In this document: positions 5,284 through 7,065 of the stretch, one piece after another
Numbering within the stretch: position 1 is the stretch's first letter
Layout of the letters: every line of letters begins with the position of its first letter
Origin: an uncultured Bacteroidota bacterium
GTDB lineage: Bacteria; Bacteroidota; Bacteroidia; Chitinophagales; Chitinophagaceae
NCBI GenBank assembly: GCA_946887345.1
Contig: CAMPKR010000132.1
Coordinates: forward strand, 1-7,065
Direction: 5' to 3'
DNA length: 7,065 nt
The notes under the pieces: model-generated
The model's input: the letters and a program-made list of their open reading frames with translations, nothing else
Told to the model about the DNA's origin: nothing
The model's database searches: none
Position numbers and translations under genes: made by a program

Positions 5284-5737
5284 TGTTGTCTACACTGGAA
5301 TTAATAAGACTAATTGAATCAATACTATGGTATGTGGTCTTAACAGAGTTAAGCGTATAATAGTAAACATAGCCACAGGCGTTGGAGATGAAATTCAGCT
5401 CCTTGCTATGATAAAAAGTAATAGTATCTATCTGCTCAACAGTGGTGAAGCTATCAGGAGCCAGGTACCAGCGCGTACTATCAATAAAGGGAGACAGAAG
5501 TGCTGAGAAATTATTAGTAGAGCCGGGCTGCTGCATTAAAGGCGTATCAACACAAGCGAAAGTGGGATAAGGCAAAGACGTATCGACACTGGTAGTATCT
5601 ACCATCCTGAAAGTGCCGAGCGCCACATTTACCAGCTTGGGCTCATAACAGGGAGAGCGCTGCTGTGTGCAGGAAGCAAGTGCAAGCAGTAACAGTACCA
5701 GAACGAAAGATGCAAAATGGAATGCCCTCTTAGTCAT
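5249..5737 (-). CDS. Lipoprotein, DUF6452-like
   Basis: This is a 162-residue protein with a lipoprotein signal: basic MTKR, a long hydrophobic run, and lipobox LASC at 20-23, so Cys23 should become the lipidated N-terminus and the protein should sit on the periplasmic side or outer membrane. Other cysteines are Cys30, Cys62 and Cys121. The C-terminal part has the pattern NACGYVYYYTLN, then a Ser/Ile-rich strand, then QHIKIYY at the very end. This agrees with my recollection of DUF6452 lipoproteins, which carry a C-G-Y/F segment and an H-I-x-I-Y/F-F ending. Its ATG overlaps the stop of the coiled-coil gene by 8 nt (ATGACTAA), and its own 3' end overlaps the barrel gene by 35 nt. Lipoprotein and barrel are probably made together and may act together, as often seen for envelope gene pairs. 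Confidence 0.78.
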   Translation of the reverse strand: MTKRAFHFASFVLVLLLLALASCTQQRSPCYEPKLVNVALGTFRMVDTTSVDTSLPYPTFACVDTPLMQQPGSTNNFSALLSPFIDSTRWYLAPDSFTTVEQIDTITFYHSKELNFISNACGYVYYYTLNSVKTTYHSIDSISLINSSVDNNASTQHIKIYY

Positions 5738-6005
5738 TCAGTGTAGCAAGTATTTTATCTATTTCCCCTATCACGGTATCTATCTGTTTGTTCATGGCGA
5801 GCTTGCCATTGTTGTCAAGGACATTTTTGCCCAACTGGATAGCCATCATGTTTTCTTCCAGCAATTCAAATTTTTTGTTGAGTTGCTCTATCGACTTTAG
5901 CTGTTCGCTGATGGTCTTCTTCAGCTGTTTATTCTCAGCCTGTAGTTCTGCGTACTTTTTAAGCAGCAGATCAAGCTTTTCGGTCAATATCTGTAGCGCC
6001 TGCAT
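5730..6005 (-). CDS. Small coiled-coil protein, ZapB-like
   Basis: This is a 91-residue protein with no signal peptide or membrane segment. Residues 1-55 show a heptad pattern rich in Leu, Glu, Lys and Gln (LTEKLDLLLKKYAELQAENK and following), a long parallel coiled coil. A short non-coil part (MAIQLGKNVLDNN) follows, then a conserved-looking end, VIGEIDKILATLND. In Bacteroidota a small coiled-coil gene commonly follows pheT and often precedes zapA, and it is sometimes annotated as a ZapB-like division protein. I recall that order, but no zapA follows here. Its ATG shares one base with the pheT stop (TAATG), a typical sign of translational coupling. A role in division is inference from family and context; the sequence alone proves only a coiled coil. 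Confidence 0.85.
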   Translation of the reverse strand: MQALQILTEKLDLLLKKYAELQAENKQLKKTISEQLKSIEQLNKKFELLEENMMAIQLGKNVLDNNGKLAMNKQIDTVIGEIDKILATLND

Positions 6006-7065
6006 TATTCGCGAATTTGAGCCTGGAGTTTATTTTTATATGCACCCATCAGCTGTTGCATCAGCTGCTCTATCTCGGCATCTGTTAAGGTACGGTCTTG
6101 CAGCTGAAAAGTATAGTTAAGCGCATAAGATTTTTTGCCTGCACCCAGCTTTTCGCTTTCAAATACATCGAAAAGACCGAATGACTGCAAAGAGTCCAGT
6201 TTCAGCTGCCGGGTCACCTTTTCTACCTCGCCGTAAGGAACCTGCTTGTCCAGAACGATAGCGATATCGCGCTGCACGGCAGGGAACTTAGGCACCTCTG
6301 TGTATTTTATCTTAGAGGCTGCGGCTGCTTTCTGCCAGGTCTCAGCATTGATGACAGCATGATAGACATCCTGCTTCATATCGAAGTCCTTCAGCTTCTT
6401 AGCATCAACGGCTGATATAGTGCAGATAGGCTGGTTCTTCCATTTCCAAACCTGCTCATCACCTTCCCGGGCAACTACTGCATTATCAATACCACTCTGA
6501 GCCAGCAGATTCTGCACAACACCTTTCAGATAAAACAGGTCGGCTTTTACGGCTTTACTATTCCACTGAGCCTGCTGCACATTTCCGGTGATCCATAAAG
6601 CCAGTTGCTGGTTCTCGATGTACTTTCCTTCTGCTTGTGTATAAATTTTGCCAAATTCAAACAACAGCAGGTCCTGGTTCTTACGATTGTAGTTGTAAAG
6701 TATTACCTCGAGGCCCGACTCCAGCATAGCCGGACGCATGATGTCCAACTCAGAACTTAAACTATTAAGCATGCGAACCAGGTCGGTACGCCCAGGATAA
6801 TACTTACTATTTACGATTGAATTAGTGACTATTTCCTGGAAGCCCATGCCGCATAGCAACGAAGATATTTTTTGCCTGGCAGCCCTGCTGTTCGAAACAG
6901 TTTTTGTTAATGCAATATTTAACCTGCCGTCCATTTCAATGTTATCCAGGCCATCAATCCGCAGAATTTCTTCCACTATATCAGCAGGCTGTAAAACATC
7001 AGCCTTGTTAGAAGGCACCCTGACAATTAAGCCACTTGTATCTTCGCTTGCGATCTCAAAATCGA
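6005..7065 (-). CDS. pheT: Phenylalanine--tRNA ligase beta subunit, C-terminal part (5' end outside window)
   Basis: This subunit forms the alpha2-beta2 enzyme that charges tRNA-Phe in the cytoplasm. The frame is open through the right edge of the window, so only about 353 residues of a protein usually near 800 are present. A GTG codon at 7018 is internal, not a start. In order: the B5 domain (GLIVRVPSNKADVLQPADIV, then EEILRIDGLDNI, where relatives I recall mostly have Tyr rather than the Asp); the catalytic-like core without class II active-site motifs (GMGFQEIVTNSIVNSKYYP, LNSLSSELDIMRPAML and LLLFEFGKIY); and, in the last 94 residues, the FDX-ACB anticodon-binding domain (KFPAVQRDIAIVLD, GLFDVFESEKLGAGKKSYAL, DRTLTDAEI). 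It ends TAA, overlapping the ATG of the coiled-coil gene by one base, and is the most upstream visible gene of the operon. Confidence 0.97.
   Translation of the reverse strand, partial: DFEIASEDTSGLIVRVPSNKADVLQPADIVEEILRIDGLDNIEMDGRLNIALTKTVSNSRAARQKISSLLCGMGFQEIVTNSIVNSKYYPGRTDLVRMLNSLSSELDIMRPAMLESGLEVILYNYNRKNQDLLLFEFGKIYTQAEGKYIENQQLALWITGNVQQAQWNSKAVKADLFYLKGVVQNLLAQSGIDNAVVAREGDEQVWKWKNQPICTISAVDAKKLKDFDMKQDVYHAVINAETWQKAAAASKIKYTEVPKFPAVQRDIAIVLDKQVPYGEVEKVTRQLKLDSLQSFGLFDVFESEKLGAGKKSYALNYTFQLQDRTLTDAEIEQLMQQLMGAYKNKLQAQIRE

Noticed and set aside
7016..7018. GTG as the start codon of pheT
   Set aside because: The frame continues upstream without a stop to the window edge and encodes further B5-domain sequence, so this Val is internal.

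Overview
The window looks like chromosomal DNA of a Bacteroidota bacterium, most likely near Chitinophagaceae or a related Sphingobacteriia-type lineage. This rests on protein families I recognise as typical of that phylum (DUF4412-like, DUF6048-like and DUF6452-like envelope proteins, and a small coiled-coil protein directly after pheT), on the absence of clear Shine-Dalgarno sequences, and on intergenic DNA packed with palindromic repeats. These are family resemblances judged by eye; no search was run.

Layout, left to right. (1) 1-302, minus strand: the N-terminal 100 codons of a small multi-pass membrane protein that runs off the left edge. It is easily missed because its stop codon lies outside the window. 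(2) 303-810: about 500 bases without a gene between divergent genes. They hold a long perfect hairpin, a 26-bp direct repeat flanking four consecutive hairpins, an inverted pair of DnaA-box-like 9-mers and a short 8-bp tandem repeat. (3) 811-1497, plus strand: an orphan helix-turn-helix protein resembling phage terminase small subunits. (4) 1498-1959: a gene-free stretch between convergent genes. It begins with a regular array of ten CCGTAC-like motifs spaced alternately 10 and 11 bp (five 21-bp units), followed by three G/C-rich palindromic elements. (5) 1960-2748, minus strand: a secreted methionine-rich DUF4412-like protein. (6) 2943-4331, plus strand: a two-helix-anchored DUF58 protein. 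(7) 4332-4542: a convergent intergenic region with a GCG-periodic inverted repeat and a small hairpin. (8) 4543-7065, minus strand: a compact overlapping operon, pheT (3' part) > coiled-coil protein > lipoprotein > outer-membrane barrel protein.

The four genes at the right end overlap successively by 1, 8 and 35 nt and are almost certainly co-transcribed and translationally coupled. They join a tRNA synthetase subunit to a possible division-type coiled-coil protein and two envelope proteins. The most unusual stretch is 303-1959: one orphan DNA-binding gene set inside repeat-rich DNA, with a helically phased motif array starting 16 bp after its stop codon. That pairing is the best candidate here for something undescribed, but a link between protein and array is inference.
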